A stretch of DNA of 64,000 nt from Promicromonospora iranensis (GCF_028994775.1 NZ_JAJQMN010000011.1:124001-188000), one strand, 5' to 3'; shown: positions 33,961 through 42,877, numbered from the stretch's first letter. A program made the numbers and translations. The notes: a model not told the origin generated them from the sequence alone.

Positions 33961-36051
33961 ATGGCGCAGGCGACGACGACCGCCGTCGACCGAACCACCG
34001 GACCGTCTCCGGAGCCGCGCGGACCCGGGACCGTCACGGCTCCAGGTGCCCCGGGTGCCGGCCACGCGTTCCGCACCGACATCAACGGGCTCCGCGCGGT
34101 GGCCGTGCTCGCCGTCGTCGTCTTTCACGCCGGGATCGCGATCCCCGGCGGGTTCACCGGTGTCGACGTCTTCTACGTGATCTCCGGCTACCTCATCAGC
34201 TCGCTGCTGCTGCGGGAGGTGGACCGTTCCGGGAGCGTCGACCTCGTCGAGTTCTGGACCCGCCGCATGCGGCGCCTCGTGCCGGCGCTCGCGCTCGTCG
34301 TGACGGTCACGCTGCTCGCGAGCGTCCTGGTCCTGTCACCGCTGGTCTGGGGGCGCCTCGCCTGGCACGGCGCGTCGGCCATGCTGTTCGTCTCCAACCT
34401 GCTGTTCCCCTACCAGGGCCAGGACTACTTCTCCGACTCCGTCACCCCGAGCCCCTACCTGCACACCTGGTCGCTCGGCATCGAGGAGCAGTTCTACATC
34501 TTCTGGCCGCTGCTCATCCTGCTGGCGGTCGTGGTGGGGCGGCGCACCCGCGTGCCGGCTCGGCGCATGCTGCAGGTCCTGTTCGCCGCGACGTTCGTCG
34601 TGTCGCTCGCGACCTCGGTCCGGCTGACGGCGACCGCCCCCGACTGGGCCTTCTACGTGCTGCCGACCCGCGCCTGGGAGTTCGCGGGCGCCGCCCTCGT
34701 CGCGACCCTGCCCTGGAACCGGCTCGCCGAGGTGTCCCGCCTGCGGCCCCGCCTGCTCCGTGCGCTGCTGGGCACCGCGGGGTTCGTGCTGCTGGCGCTC
34801 TCCTTCGCGTTCGTGCGTGAGACCGACCCGTTCCCCGGCACCGTCGCCCTGCTGCCCGTGGGCGGAGCGCTGCTGGTGCTCGCCGCCGGCAGCGTCCCCG
34901 CGGCGGGCACCTGGGTCGACCGGGTGCTCGACCTGCCCGTCCTGCAGCGGATCGGTGACGTCTCCTACTCCTGGTACCTCTGGCACTGGCCGTTCGTGGT
35001 GCTCACCACGGCAGCGGTGCAGGACGACGCGATCTGGATCAAGGTGCTCGCCACGCTCGCGGCCCTCGGCGCCGCCGTCGCCACCTACCGCTGGGTCGAG
35101 AACCCGATCCGGTTCAGCGGGGCCCTGCGGTCGTGGCGCCGCACCGCCGTGGTCACCCTCGCCATCGGGCTGGCCGTCGGCACCCTGACCGTCGGCACCC
35201 GGGCCGCGACCGGGGCCGTGCTGGACCAGGAGCCGTACGCGACAGCCGTCGAGGCCGGCGCCGAGCCCAAGCCGTACGGGTGCGCCGAGACCGCCGAGAC
35301 GGCATCGGGCGTCGACGTGTGCCTCCTCGGCGACGTCTCCGCCACCACCACCGTGCTGCTCCTCGGCGACTCGCACGCCATGCACTGGATCCCAGCGTTC
35401 GACGCCGCGGCGACCGACGCGGGGCTGCGCCTCGCCGTCCGCTGGCGGCACGGCTGCCCCGCCGCCCAGGTCGACGTCGAGCAGCCCTCCGAACGCGGGT
35501 CGTGCGCCGACTTCCAGAGCGAGTCCCTGCGGATCGTCGACGAGCTGCGGCCCGACGCCGTCGTCGTCAGCCAGGCGCAGATCTATGCCGACCGCATGCT
35601 GCACGCCGACGGCACCCGGGTGACCGGCGACGAGGTGAGCAGCACCTGGGAGAGCGCGAACGACAAGCTGTTCGCGCACCTCACGGCCGTCACACCCGAT
35701 GTGGTGGCGGTCAAGGACAACCCCCGGATCGACGTCGACCCGCTCGAGTGCCTCACCCGGCCCCTGCCCGGTCTCGGCGACTGCAGCATGCCGCGCGCGG
35801 AAGCCGACAGCTCCAACGGGGACCTGCCCGGGATCAGCGCACGCGTCTGGACGAAGTACGGTGTTCCCACCTGGGACGGGGTCTGGTCGGAGACGTGCGA
35901 CGCGAACACCTGCCATGTCGGCGACATCGACCACCCCGTCTACCGGGACTATCACCATCTCAGCGTCGACTACGTGCTGACCCGCGTGCGGTCCGTGGAG
36001 CAGATGCTCCAGAGCGCCGTCCGCGGCACATCGTCAAGCACCGTCGGGTAA
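33961..36051 (+). CDS. Acyltransferase 3 / SGNH fusion (OafA-YrhL-like)
   Basis: A 696-residue protein. The first part (about 35-380) is an integral-membrane acyltransferase 3 domain: FRTDINGLRAVAVLAVVVFHAG, FTGVDVFYVISGYLI, SLGIEEQFYIFWPL and YLWHWPFVVL. The second part is an exported SGNH-hydrolase-like domain with LLGDSHAMHW (Ser and block I) and a late DYHHLS (Asp-His). Such fusions O-acetylate cell-wall or surface polysaccharides. The ATG directly follows AGGAGAAAA. Its place after the exopolysaccharide genes suggests polymer O-acylation. Confidence 0.92.
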   Translation: MAQATTTAVDRTTGPSPEPRGPGTVTAPGAPGAGHAFRTDINGLRAVAVLAVVVFHAGIAIPGGFTGVDVFYVISGYLISSLLLREVDRSGSVDLVEFWTRRMRRLVPALALVVTVTLLASVLVLSPLVWGRLAWHGASAMLFVSNLLFPYQGQDYFSDSVTPSPYLHTWSLGIEEQFYIFWPLLILLAVVVGRRTRVPARRMLQVLFAATFVVSLATSVRLTATAPDWAFYVLPTRAWEFAGAALVATLPWNRLAEVSRLRPRLLRALLGTAGFVLLALSFAFVRETDPFPGTVALLPVGGALLVLAAGSVPAAGTWVDRVLDLPVLQRIGDVSYSWYLWHWPFVVLTTAAVQDDAIWIKVLATLAALGAAVATYRWVENPIRFSGALRSWRRTAVVTLAIGLAVGTLTVGTRAATGAVLDQEPYATAVEAGAEPKPYGCAETAETASGVDVCLLGDVSATTTVLLLGDSHAMHWIPAFDAAATDAGLRLAVRWRHGCPAAQVDVEQPSERGSCADFQSESLRIVDELRPDAVVVSQAQIYADRMLHADGTRVTGDEVSSTWESANDKLFAHLTAVTPDVVAVKDNPRIDVDPLECLTRPLPGLGDCSMPRAEADSSNGDLPGISARVWTKYGVPTWDGVWSETCDANTCHVGDIDHPVYRDYHHLSVDYVLTRVRSVEQMLQSAVRGTSSSTVG

Positions 36052-36070
36052 CGAAGGGCAACATCGGACC

Positions 36071-37534
36071 ATGGCTCACGACCAGGCCCAGGCGCGAGGC
36101 GCCGTCGACCGGTTCTTCAAGATCAGCGAACGCGGCTCCACGGTGTGGACGGAGGTACGCGGCGGGCTCGTCACCTTCTTCACGATGAGCTACATCGTCG
36201 TGCTGAACCCGCTCATCCTGGGCAACGTGGCCGACGGGACCGGCCAGTACCTCGGGGGCGGCTCCAGCGAAGGCGACCTCGCGGCGATCGCCGCGGCGAC
36301 CGCGCTCGTGGCCGGCATCATGTCGATCCTCATGGGCGTCGTCGCGAACTTCCCGATGGCGCTCGCGGCAGGGCTGGGCCTGAACGCCGTCGTGGCCTTC
36401 TCGGTCGCCGCGCTGCCCGGCATGACCTGGGCCGACGCGATGGGCATCGTCGTGCTGGAGGGCCTGGTCATCCTGATCCTGGTGGTCACCGGCTTCCGGG
36501 AAGCCGTGTTCCGGGCCGTGCCGCGCGAGCTCAAGATCGCGATCAGCGTGGGCATCGGCCTGTTCATCGCGTTCATCGGCGTGTTCGACGCCGGCTTCGT
36601 GCGCATCCCCGCAGCCCTGACGACGCCGACCGAGCTCGGCATGGGTGGGTCGGTCGGTGCGTGGCCGCTGCTGGTCTTCGCGTTCGGGCTGCTGCTCGCC
36701 GCCGTGCTGATGGTGCGCAAGGTGCGGGGCGGCATCCTCATCGCGATCATCGCGTCGACGGTGCTGGCGCTGATCATCGAGGCGGTCGGCAACATCGGCG
36801 ACCGTACCGACGAGAACCCCGGCGGCTGGGCGCTCAACGTCCCGGCCCTGCCGGACTCCCTGGTCGCGCTGCCCGACTTCTCGCTGATCGGCCAGTTCTC
36901 GCTGTTCGGCTCGATCGAGAAGATCGGCGTCGTGGCGGTGATCCTGCTGGTCTTCACGCTGCTGATCGCCGACTTCTTCGACACGATGGGCACGATGGTC
37001 GCGATCGGCGGCGAGGCCGGGCTGCTCGACGAGAAGGGCAACCCGCCGCGCACCACCCGCATCCTCGTGGTCGACTCGCTGGCCGCCGTGTCTGGCGGTG
37101 CCGGATCGGTCTCCTCGAACACCGCGTACGTCGAGTCGGCGTCCGGTGTGGGCGACGGCGCCCGGACGGGCCTCGCCGCCGTCACGACCGGTATCGCGTT
37201 CCTCCTGGCCACCTTCCTGTCGCCGCTCGTCGAGGTGGTCCCGCACGAGGCCGCGACCCCCGCGCTCGTGGTGGTCGGGTTCCTCATGGTCGTCCAGGTC
37301 ACGGGCATCAACTGGGAGGACCTCGAGGTCGGCATCCCGGCGTTCCTCACGATGGTGCTCATGCCGTTCGCGTACTCGATCACCGTGGGCATCGGGGCCG
37401 GCGTGATCTCGTACGTGCTGCTCAAGGTCGCCGTGGGCAAGGCCGGCAGGGTGCACCCGCTGCTGTGGGTGGCGGCGGCGCTGTTCGTCGTCTACTTCCT
37501 GCTGGGCCCGATCCGCTCGGCGGTAGGCATCTAG
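36071..37534 (+). CDS. NCS2-family purine permease (AzgA/PbuG-like)
   Basis: A 487-residue membrane transporter with about 12 to 14 helices. Signatures include FFTMSYIVVLNPLIL at the N-terminus, GLGLNAVVAFSV, DFFDTMGTMVAIG in the middle, and SSNTAYVESASGVGDGARTG in part, all typical of the AzgA-type hypoxanthine/guanine/adenine proton symporters. Exact substrate is not fixed by sequence. The start lies 20 bases after the acyltransferase stop. A 24-base-arm palindrome follows the stop. Confidence 0.92.
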   Translation: MAHDQAQARGAVDRFFKISERGSTVWTEVRGGLVTFFTMSYIVVLNPLILGNVADGTGQYLGGGSSEGDLAAIAAATALVAGIMSILMGVVANFPMALAAGLGLNAVVAFSVAALPGMTWADAMGIVVLEGLVILILVVTGFREAVFRAVPRELKIAISVGIGLFIAFIGVFDAGFVRIPAALTTPTELGMGGSVGAWPLLVFAFGLLLAAVLMVRKVRGGILIAIIASTVLALIIEAVGNIGDRTDENPGGWALNVPALPDSLVALPDFSLIGQFSLFGSIEKIGVVAVILLVFTLLIADFFDTMGTMVAIGGEAGLLDEKGNPPRTTRILVVDSLAAVSGGAGSVSSNTAYVESASGVGDGARTGLAAVTTGIAFLLATFLSPLVEVVPHEAATPALVVVGFLMVVQVTGINWEDLEVGIPAFLTMVLMPFAYSITVGIGAGVISYVLLKVAVGKAGRVHPLLWVAAALFVVYFLLGPIRSAVGI

Positions 37535-37561
37535 CCCGCCCCCACCCGGTGCGGCGCGGCG

Positions 37562-37614
37562 TACCCAGCGATTGGGCCCGAACTCGGCGTGAGTTCGGGC
37601 CCAATCGCTGGGTA
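37562..37614. repeat. Family-2 palindrome, copy 1
   Basis: A perfect palindrome with 24-base arms (37562-37585 and 37591-37614) around the 5-base loop GGCGT; the arm includes CAGCGATTGGGCCCGAAC. It lies between the convergent ends of the permease and the AbiEi/Vsr-like gene. A second copy with the same arm sequence lies on the other side of that gene. Confidence 0.9.
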
Positions 37615-37632
37615 GACGGGTAGACGTCGACA

Positions 37633-38652
37633 TCACTGGGGAGACGTCGACCGGGTGAGCGTGATGCGGGCGCCCTGGCCGGTGTACTGTCCCGGCTGCC
37701 ACTGGTGCGCCGCCAGCACCTTGGCGATCTCCGCGCCGACACCGCCCGGCTTGTCGTTGTCGGCGGGCGCGAAGCGCAGCATGATCACCTGCCCGGACGA
37801 CAGAAGCCTGTTCTGTCGGGGAGCATCACGGACAAGTGCCTGCGGTGAGCTGTGCGGACCGACGCCGTCGATCTCGACGACGAGCCACCGCCCGTCGGGC
37901 AGCCGCCAGATGAAGTCGACGCGTGCCACGGCCTTGGCGTCCATGACGATGAGGGCCTGGATGTCGTCCGGGGGCACCCCGTTGTCATGGCACGACAACC
38001 GGGCGAACGACTCTGCGGGTGACTCCGAACGCGTGACGACGAGGTCGAACAGCTCATGGAGCCGGGCGGCGCCGTGTCGTCGTCGGGCCAGGTCATGGAG
38101 TGCGGAGAGCTCGATCGGGCCGAAGCCGTGCCGTCTCGCGAGGTCGTCGAGCACGGCGAGAGCGTTCTGGCGCGGAAGCTTGACGATCGCTTGCGCCGCG
38201 GCATGGTCAATACGGGCGACCAGACGGTCATTGATCGACAGCGTGGGAAAGGGCCGGTAGTCGACGACGGCGACGCCGTGCCGGCGATGCCGGGGCGAGC
38301 CGTCCTGACGCGCCACCTCGAGCGGGAAGTCGCGGGGTAGCCCGGACACACCGTGCAGCACGAGTGCGCAGCCGCCGGTCGCTATGGTGTCCGGTCCGTG
38401 CACCAGCAGAGCGAACCAGGTGCGCCACCTCGCAGAGTGGTCGAACCAGTCGTCCCTGACCCGGCTGGGGAGCGGCACGGGATCGGTGTCATAGACGCTG
38501 CGCGCAGGACTGGTCCACCGACGGTGCCGGACCATCCGCCGCCGAACCTCTCGCCCGATACCGAGCTCCTCGCACTGGTGCGTGGACAGGAGCCCGGCCT
38601 GTCGTCGGAGGAGCGGCCTCGCCGCCGGGGGGATCGTGAAGGTCTTCGGCAT
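37633..38652 (-). CDS. AbiEi-type wHTH / Vsr-like endonuclease-fold protein
   Basis: A 339-residue protein. The first 60 residues resemble the winged-helix 'AbiEi antitoxin' start (LLRRQAGLLSTHQCEELGIG, then a basic MVRHRRW). The C-terminal third resembles DUF559/Vsr-like PD-(D/E)XK nucleases: ESPAESFARL, then RVDFIW with the aspartate, then LVVEIDG with the E-x-D pair, and a late VIMLRFA strand. DNA cleavage is possible but untested. No companion AbiEii toxin gene is adjacent. Two copies of the same palindrome flank the gene, which is unusual. Confidence 0.7.
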   Translation of the reverse strand: MPKTFTIPPAARPLLRRQAGLLSTHQCEELGIGREVRRRMVRHRRWTSPARSVYDTDPVPLPSRVRDDWFDHSARWRTWFALLVHGPDTIATGGCALVLHGVSGLPRDFPLEVARQDGSPRHRRHGVAVVDYRPFPTLSINDRLVARIDHAAAQAIVKLPRQNALAVLDDLARRHGFGPIELSALHDLARRRHGAARLHELFDLVVTRSESPAESFARLSCHDNGVPPDDIQALIVMDAKAVARVDFIWRLPDGRWLVVEIDGVGPHSSPQALVRDAPRQNRLLSSGQVIMLRFAPADNDKPGGVGAEIAKVLAAHQWQPGQYTGQGARITLTRSTSPQ

Positions 38653-38779
38653 GGGACCACTTCACCAGCGCGGGACTCGGTGTTTCAGCGCGCCGCCGAC
38701 CACCTGTGCACAACTCCCGGTCGACCTCCCCTGTGGTCGCGCTCAAGCCGCTCGTGTGCAATCGGGAAGTGCGCTTCTG

Positions 38780-38828
38780 CCCAGCGATTGGGCCCGAACC
38801 CAGTACGAGTTCGGGCCCAATCGCTGGG
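38780..38828. repeat. Family-2 palindrome, copy 2
   Basis: Perfect 20-base arms (38780-38799 and 38809-38828) with the same CAGCGATTGGGCCCGAAC sequence as the copy at 37562, and a different 9-base loop. It lies downstream of the MFS gene and upstream of the AbiEi/Vsr-like gene, so the latter is bracketed. It could also terminate MFS transcription. Confidence 0.9.
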
Positions 38829-38876
38829 TACGCGGCGCGGTGCGCGGCGCGGTGCGCGGCCCGGGGGCTTCGGGCG

Positions 38877-40181
38877 CTAGGCCGCCAGGGTCTGGCTCTT
38901 GGGTTCCGGCTCCAGGTCCGGGTAGGTCACCTGGAGGTACGGGCGGGGGATGCGGTGCGAGCGAGAGAGCCGGGCGCGCACACGCACGTGCCACGTCCGG
39001 TACGCCCACACGGTCGCGGCCAGGGCCACCAGCAGGGTCGCGACAGCACCGATCAGCACGGCGTACCGCGGCCCGAACGCCTCGCCGACCCAGCCCACCA
39101 CCGGGGACCCGAGCGGCGTGGTGCCGAGCACCACCAGCACGTAGATCGACATGACCCGACCGCGCAGCTCCGAGGGCACCGACAGCTGGATCGCGGCGTT
39201 GGCCGAGGTCAGCATGGTCAGGGACGCGAAGCCGACGGGGATGCACATCAGCAGGTAGCCGAGGTAGGTCGGCATGACCGCCTGGATCCCCATGGCGATC
39301 GCGAACGCGAACGCCGCGCCCAGCACGAGGCGGACACGCGGTCGTTCCCGCCGGGCGGCCATGAGCGCTCCGGCGAGCGAGCCGATCGCCAGGACCGACC
39401 CGAGGATGCCGTACTCGCTCGCGCCCCGGCCGAACTCGACGCGCGCCATCATGGCCGACGTCAGCTGGAAGTTCAGGCCGAACGTCGAGACCACGCCCAT
39501 CACGACCATGATCACGACGATGTCGCTGCGGCCACGGATATAGGCGAGGCCCTCGCGGATCTGCCCCTTGGCGCGCGAGGCGATGGGCAGGGCATGCAGG
39601 TCGCGCATTCGGGAGAGCGAGATGATGACGGCACCGAACGCGATGCCGTTGATGATGAACACCCATCCGGTGCCGACGGCGGCGATCAGCAGACCCGCGA
39701 CACCCGGCCCGATGAGCCGCGCGGCGTTGAAGTTCGTCGAGTTGAGCCCGACGGCGTTCGCCAGCCGTGTGGTCGGGACCAGCTGGGCGACGAAGGTCTG
39801 GCGCACGGGGCCGTCGATCGCGCTCACGATGCCCAGCAGGGTCGCGAACACGTAGACGTGCCACAGCTCGGCCGCGCCGGACAGCACCAGCACACCGAGC
39901 CCGAGGCCCAGCACGCCCATGCCGCCCTGCGTGATCATCAGGAGCTTGCGGCGGTCGACGCGGTCAGCGAGAAGGCCTGCCCATGCGGACAGGAAGATGT
40001 GGGGGATGAACTGAAGTGCGGTGACGATACCGACGGCGACGCCGGAGTTGTTGGTCAGGAGGGTCAGCACGACCCAGTCCTGCGCCACGCGCTGCATCCA
40101 GGTGCCGATGTTGGCGACGAGAGCGCTGGCGAACCAGAGGCGGTAGTTGCGGTACTTCAGGCTGGCGAAAGTTGCGCTCAT
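38877..40181 (-). CDS. MFS transporter
   Basis: A 434-residue major facilitator superfamily protein with 12 predicted helices, of the enterobactin-exporter/MFS_3 type. The segment WAGLLADRVDRRKLLM is the conserved loop 2-3 motif. The substrate is unknown; drug or metabolite export is typical. Its ATG overlaps the stop of the upstream MarR gene by four bases, so expression is coupled and probably regulated by that MarR protein. Confidence 0.9.
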   Translation of the reverse strand: MSATFASLKYRNYRLWFASALVANIGTWMQRVAQDWVVLTLLTNNSGVAVGIVTALQFIPHIFLSAWAGLLADRVDRRKLLMITQGGMGVLGLGLGVLVLSGAAELWHVYVFATLLGIVSAIDGPVRQTFVAQLVPTTRLANAVGLNSTNFNAARLIGPGVAGLLIAAVGTGWVFIINGIAFGAVIISLSRMRDLHALPIASRAKGQIREGLAYIRGRSDIVVIMVVMGVVSTFGLNFQLTSAMMARVEFGRGASEYGILGSVLAIGSLAGALMAARRERPRVRLVLGAAFAFAIAMGIQAVMPTYLGYLLMCIPVGFASLTMLTSANAAIQLSVPSELRGRVMSIYVLVVLGTTPLGSPVVGWVGEAFGPRYAVLIGAVATLLVALAATVWAYRTWHVRVRARLSRSHRIPRPYLQVTYPDLEPEPKSQTLAA

Positions 40182-40621
40182 CGAGCGGCGATCCTGATGA
40201 GGAGCTCGCTGGCTCCTGCAAGGATCTCTCTCTCCTCTCCGGTCAGGGTGGACAGCTGTTTGGTGAGCCAGGCGTCGCGGCGACGCCGGGTCTCGGCGAC
40301 CTCGCGCGCGCCGGCCGCGGTGAGCCGGACGACCACCTGGCGGCGGTCCGTCGCGTGCTCCACCTTCTCGACGAGGCCGAGCTCCGTGAGGGTGTTCACG
40401 GCTCGGGTCATCGATGGCGGCCGGACGCGCTCGTGCTCGGCGAGGGAACCGGGGGACATCTCGCCGTGCTTGTGCAGCACCGTCAAGATCCCGAACTGGC
40501 CCTCGGGGAGGTCGGCCTCGCCGCGCTCGGCACGCAGACGGCGGGAGACCCGGGTCAGGGCGACACGGAGGTCGCCGCCGACGGTGGCCGGGCTTCGGCT
40601 GGATCTGCGGGAGCTCGACAC
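40178..40621 (-). CDS. MarR-family transcriptional regulator
   Basis: A 147-residue MarR regulator. The winged helix spans about 35-100 with MSPGSLAEHERVRPPSMTRAVNTLTELGLVEK in pieces, and the DRRQVVVRLTAAG beta-wing is typical. It lies directly upstream of, and overlaps, the MFS transporter gene. A MarR-transporter pair usually means that the regulator represses both genes and is released by the transporter substrate. A MarR-MFS-serC neighbourhood is recalled from mycobacteria. Confidence 0.92.
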   Translation of the reverse strand: MSSSRRSSRSPATVGGDLRVALTRVSRRLRAERGEADLPEGQFGILTVLHKHGEMSPGSLAEHERVRPPSMTRAVNTLTELGLVEKVEHATDRRQVVVRLTAAGAREVAETRRRRDAWLTKQLSTLTGEEREILAGASELLIRIAAR

Positions 40622-40742
40622 CGCACCATTCTAGGTCATTAGCCTTGCTAACGGTACGTGGGTGCGGTCACACCAGGCGGAAGAGGGCACCGCTCAGGGA
40701 GCGACGTCGGAGGCGCGCGGCCGGCCGTCCCGGAAACGCCGA

Positions 40743-40774
40743 AGCGCCCGACCCCACGAGGGGGGCCGGGCGCT
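40743..40774 (-). terminator. Terminator hairpin after the MHYT gene
   Basis: AGCGCCCG (40743-40750) pairs with CGGGCGCT (40767-40774), with extra G-C pairs in the loop region. On the minus strand it is followed by TCGGCGTTT. It lies 23 bases past the MHYT stop. Confidence 0.6.
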
Positions 40775-40796
40775 CCGTGGCTGCTGCTGCCGGGCG

Positions 40797-41648
40797 TCAG
40801 AGCGCGCGGTGTGACTGCGCGAACTGCGCGGGACCCGGCTGCAGGTCCTGCTGGACGTTCTCGAAGCGCTGGCCCTGCTCGCTGTGCGCCTTGAGCCGGT
40901 TCTCGAACTCGGCCTGGGTGCGCAGCTCGTCCTCGGTGGGCCAGAGGCCGATGCCGAGGATGAGCAGGAAGGTCACCACGCTGACCGCCATGACGAGCGG
41001 CACGAGCAGCTGCATCGTCGAGGCGCCGGCGGGGACGTTGTTGACCGGGTTGGTCACGGAGACCCCGGCCATGCCCGTGTAGTGCATGCCGGTCACGGCA
41101 AGCCCCATCACCAGCGTGGCCACGATCGTGGCGAGAGTTCCGCGGATGTGCACGGTGCACCACAGTGCGGCGGTGGCCGCGACGATGGCGATGACCACCG
41201 AGGCGATGACGTAGACAGGGTTGTAGACGACCTCCGCCGACATCTTCATCGCTTCCATGCCCATGTAGTGCATGGCCGCGACGCCGGCGCCCGCGAGGGC
41301 ACCGCCGACGAGCATCGCGGGCAGCTTCCGCTTGCCCAGCTCAGTGATGAAGAGGCCCGCACCCACCACGACGATGGCGATCGCCGCGCTGAGGAGGGTC
41401 TGGGGAACGTCGTACCTGATGTTCACGCCGGAAGCGGAGAAACCCAGCATGGCGACGAAGTGCATCACCCAGATGCCGGTACCGCCGAGGGCAATGGCGC
41501 CGAAGACGAGCCACGCCGCGCGCGTGCCGCCCGAGGCTGCTCGGGCCCGAGACGTGCATGCGAGGCCCGTCGCTGCGCCGGTGCACGAGATCGCGTACGC
41601 CAGCAACGGCGTCACGATCCCGAATGTGAAGTGGTCGATCACTGGCAT
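40797..41648 (-). CDS. MHYT-domain integral membrane protein
   Basis: A 283-residue protein with seven membrane helices. Three MHYT-type motifs are visible: MHFVAM, MHYMGM and MHYTGM, at spacings of about 60 residues. The histidine-methionine pairs have been proposed to bind copper and sense small gases such as O2, CO or NO. Unlike many relatives there is no attached GGDEF, EAL or kinase domain; the cytoplasmic tail of about 60 residues is glutamine- and glutamate-rich. Signal output is therefore unclear. Confidence 0.9.
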   Translation of the reverse strand: MPVIDHFTFGIVTPLLAYAISCTGAATGLACTSRARAASGGTRAAWLVFGAIALGGTGIWVMHFVAMLGFSASGVNIRYDVPQTLLSAAIAIVVVGAGLFITELGKRKLPAMLVGGALAGAGVAAMHYMGMEAMKMSAEVVYNPVYVIASVVIAIVAATAALWCTVHIRGTLATIVATLVMGLAVTGMHYTGMAGVSVTNPVNNVPAGASTMQLLVPLVMAVSVVTFLLILGIGLWPTEDELRTQAEFENRLKAHSEQGQRFENVQQDLQPGPAQFAQSHRAL

Positions 41649-41767
41649 GGTGTAAGAACAGCCCCTCGAATGGTTCCCTAGGTTGCCGAAACGTTACAGA
41701 GTCCCCCCGGCTCGGACAATAGGCTGAACTCGCCGTCCAAGGGATATTGCGGACGTGATCGTGCTGG

Positions 41768-42877
41768 TCAGGCCGTTTCGACCACGTAGTCGACACAGGC
41801 GGTGAGCGCCGCGACGTCGTCGGGGTCCACCGAGGGAAACATACCGACGCGGATCTGGTTGCGCCCGAGCTTCCGGTACGCGAAGACGTCCTGGACGCCG
41901 TTGGCGCTCAGTTCCGCGATCACGCGGCCGGCGTCGATCTCCTCGGCCAGGTCGATGGTGCCGACCACCGTGGACCGCTCCTCGGGCCGTGCGACGAACG
42001 GTGTCGCCCAGTCCCGGGACGCGGCCCAGGAGTAGAGGATCTCGGCGGACGTCGCGCAGCGCTTCGCCGACCACTCGAGCCCGCCCTGGGCGATCAGCCA
42101 CTCCACCTGGTCGGCGAGGAGCAGGAGCGTCGCGACGGCGGGGGTGTTGAGCGTCTGGTCCTGGCGCGAGTTCCCGATCGCCGTCGTGAGCGACAGGAAC
42201 TCCGGCACCCAGCGACCCGAGCCCTCGACCCGCGCCGCACGCTCCACGGCGGCGGGGGAGAGGACGGCGAGCCACAGGCCGCCGTCGGCAGCGAAGGCCT
42301 TCTGCGGGGCGAAGTAGTAGGCGTCGGTCTGGCTGAGGTCGACGGGAAGGGCACCGGCCCCGGACGTCGCGTCCGTGAGCACGACGGCGCCTTCGTCTCC
42401 CGCCGGGCGCAGCACCGGGGCCATCGCACCCGTGGAGGTCTCGTTGTGCGGGGTGGCGTAGGTGTCCACGTCGGCGGCGGCCTCGAGATAGGCGACGGCG
42501 CCGGGCTCCGCCGAGATCACCTGGGAGGGCTCGAGGAACGGGGCGCGCGACGTCGCGGTGGCGAACTTGCCGCCGAACTCGCCGAACGCCGCGTGCTGCG
42601 CCTTGCGTTCCACGAGGCACAGCGTGGCGACGTCCCAGAACGCGGTGGAGCCGCCGTTGCCCAGTGCCACCTCGTACCCGTCGGGCGCACCGAGCAGCTC
42701 CGTGACACCCTCACGGATGCGGTGCACCAGGTCTTTCACCGGTGCCCGCCGGTGTGACGTACCGAGCACGTGCGCGTTCGCCACGAGATGATCGACCTGT
42801 GCCGGGCGCACCTTGGAGGGGCCGGAGCCGAAACGACCGTCGGTGGGCAGCAGGTGTGGCGGGATTGTCAGTGGCAC
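41768..42877 (-). CDS. serC: Phosphoserine aminotransferase
   Basis: A 369-residue PLP enzyme of class V that makes phosphoserine from 3-phosphohydroxypyruvate with glutamate. The PLP-binding lysine is K193 in YYFAPQKAFAADGG, and D169 in LTDATSGAG contacts the PLP ring. The sequence matches the actinobacterial/mycobacterial SerC type. It is divergent from ideR across about 83 bases, where each must have its promoter. Other serine genes are not in the window. Confidence 0.93.
   Translation of the reverse strand: MPLTIPPHLLPTDGRFGSGPSKVRPAQVDHLVANAHVLGTSHRRAPVKDLVHRIREGVTELLGAPDGYEVALGNGGSTAFWDVATLCLVERKAQHAAFGEFGGKFATATSRAPFLEPSQVISAEPGAVAYLEAAADVDTYATPHNETSTGAMAPVLRPAGDEGAVVLTDATSGAGALPVDLSQTDAYYFAPQKAFAADGGLWLAVLSPAAVERAARVEGSGRWVPEFLSLTTAIGNSRQDQTLNTPAVATLLLLADQVEWLIAQGGLEWSAKRCATSAEILYSWAASRDWATPFVARPEERSTVVGTIDLAEEIDAGRVIAELSANGVQDVFAYRKLGRNQIRVGMFPSVDPDDVAALTACVDYVVETA

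Noticed and set aside
37633-38652. Complete AbiE type IV toxin-antitoxin system
   Set aside because: Only the AbiEi-like winged helix start is present; no AbiEii nucleotidyltransferase gene is adjacent, and the C-terminus is nuclease-like instead.
38831-38862. GCGCGGTGCGCGGC tandem repeat as a functional element
   Set aside because: Short GC simple sequence of about three units at the 3' end of the MFS gene; no evidence beyond composition.
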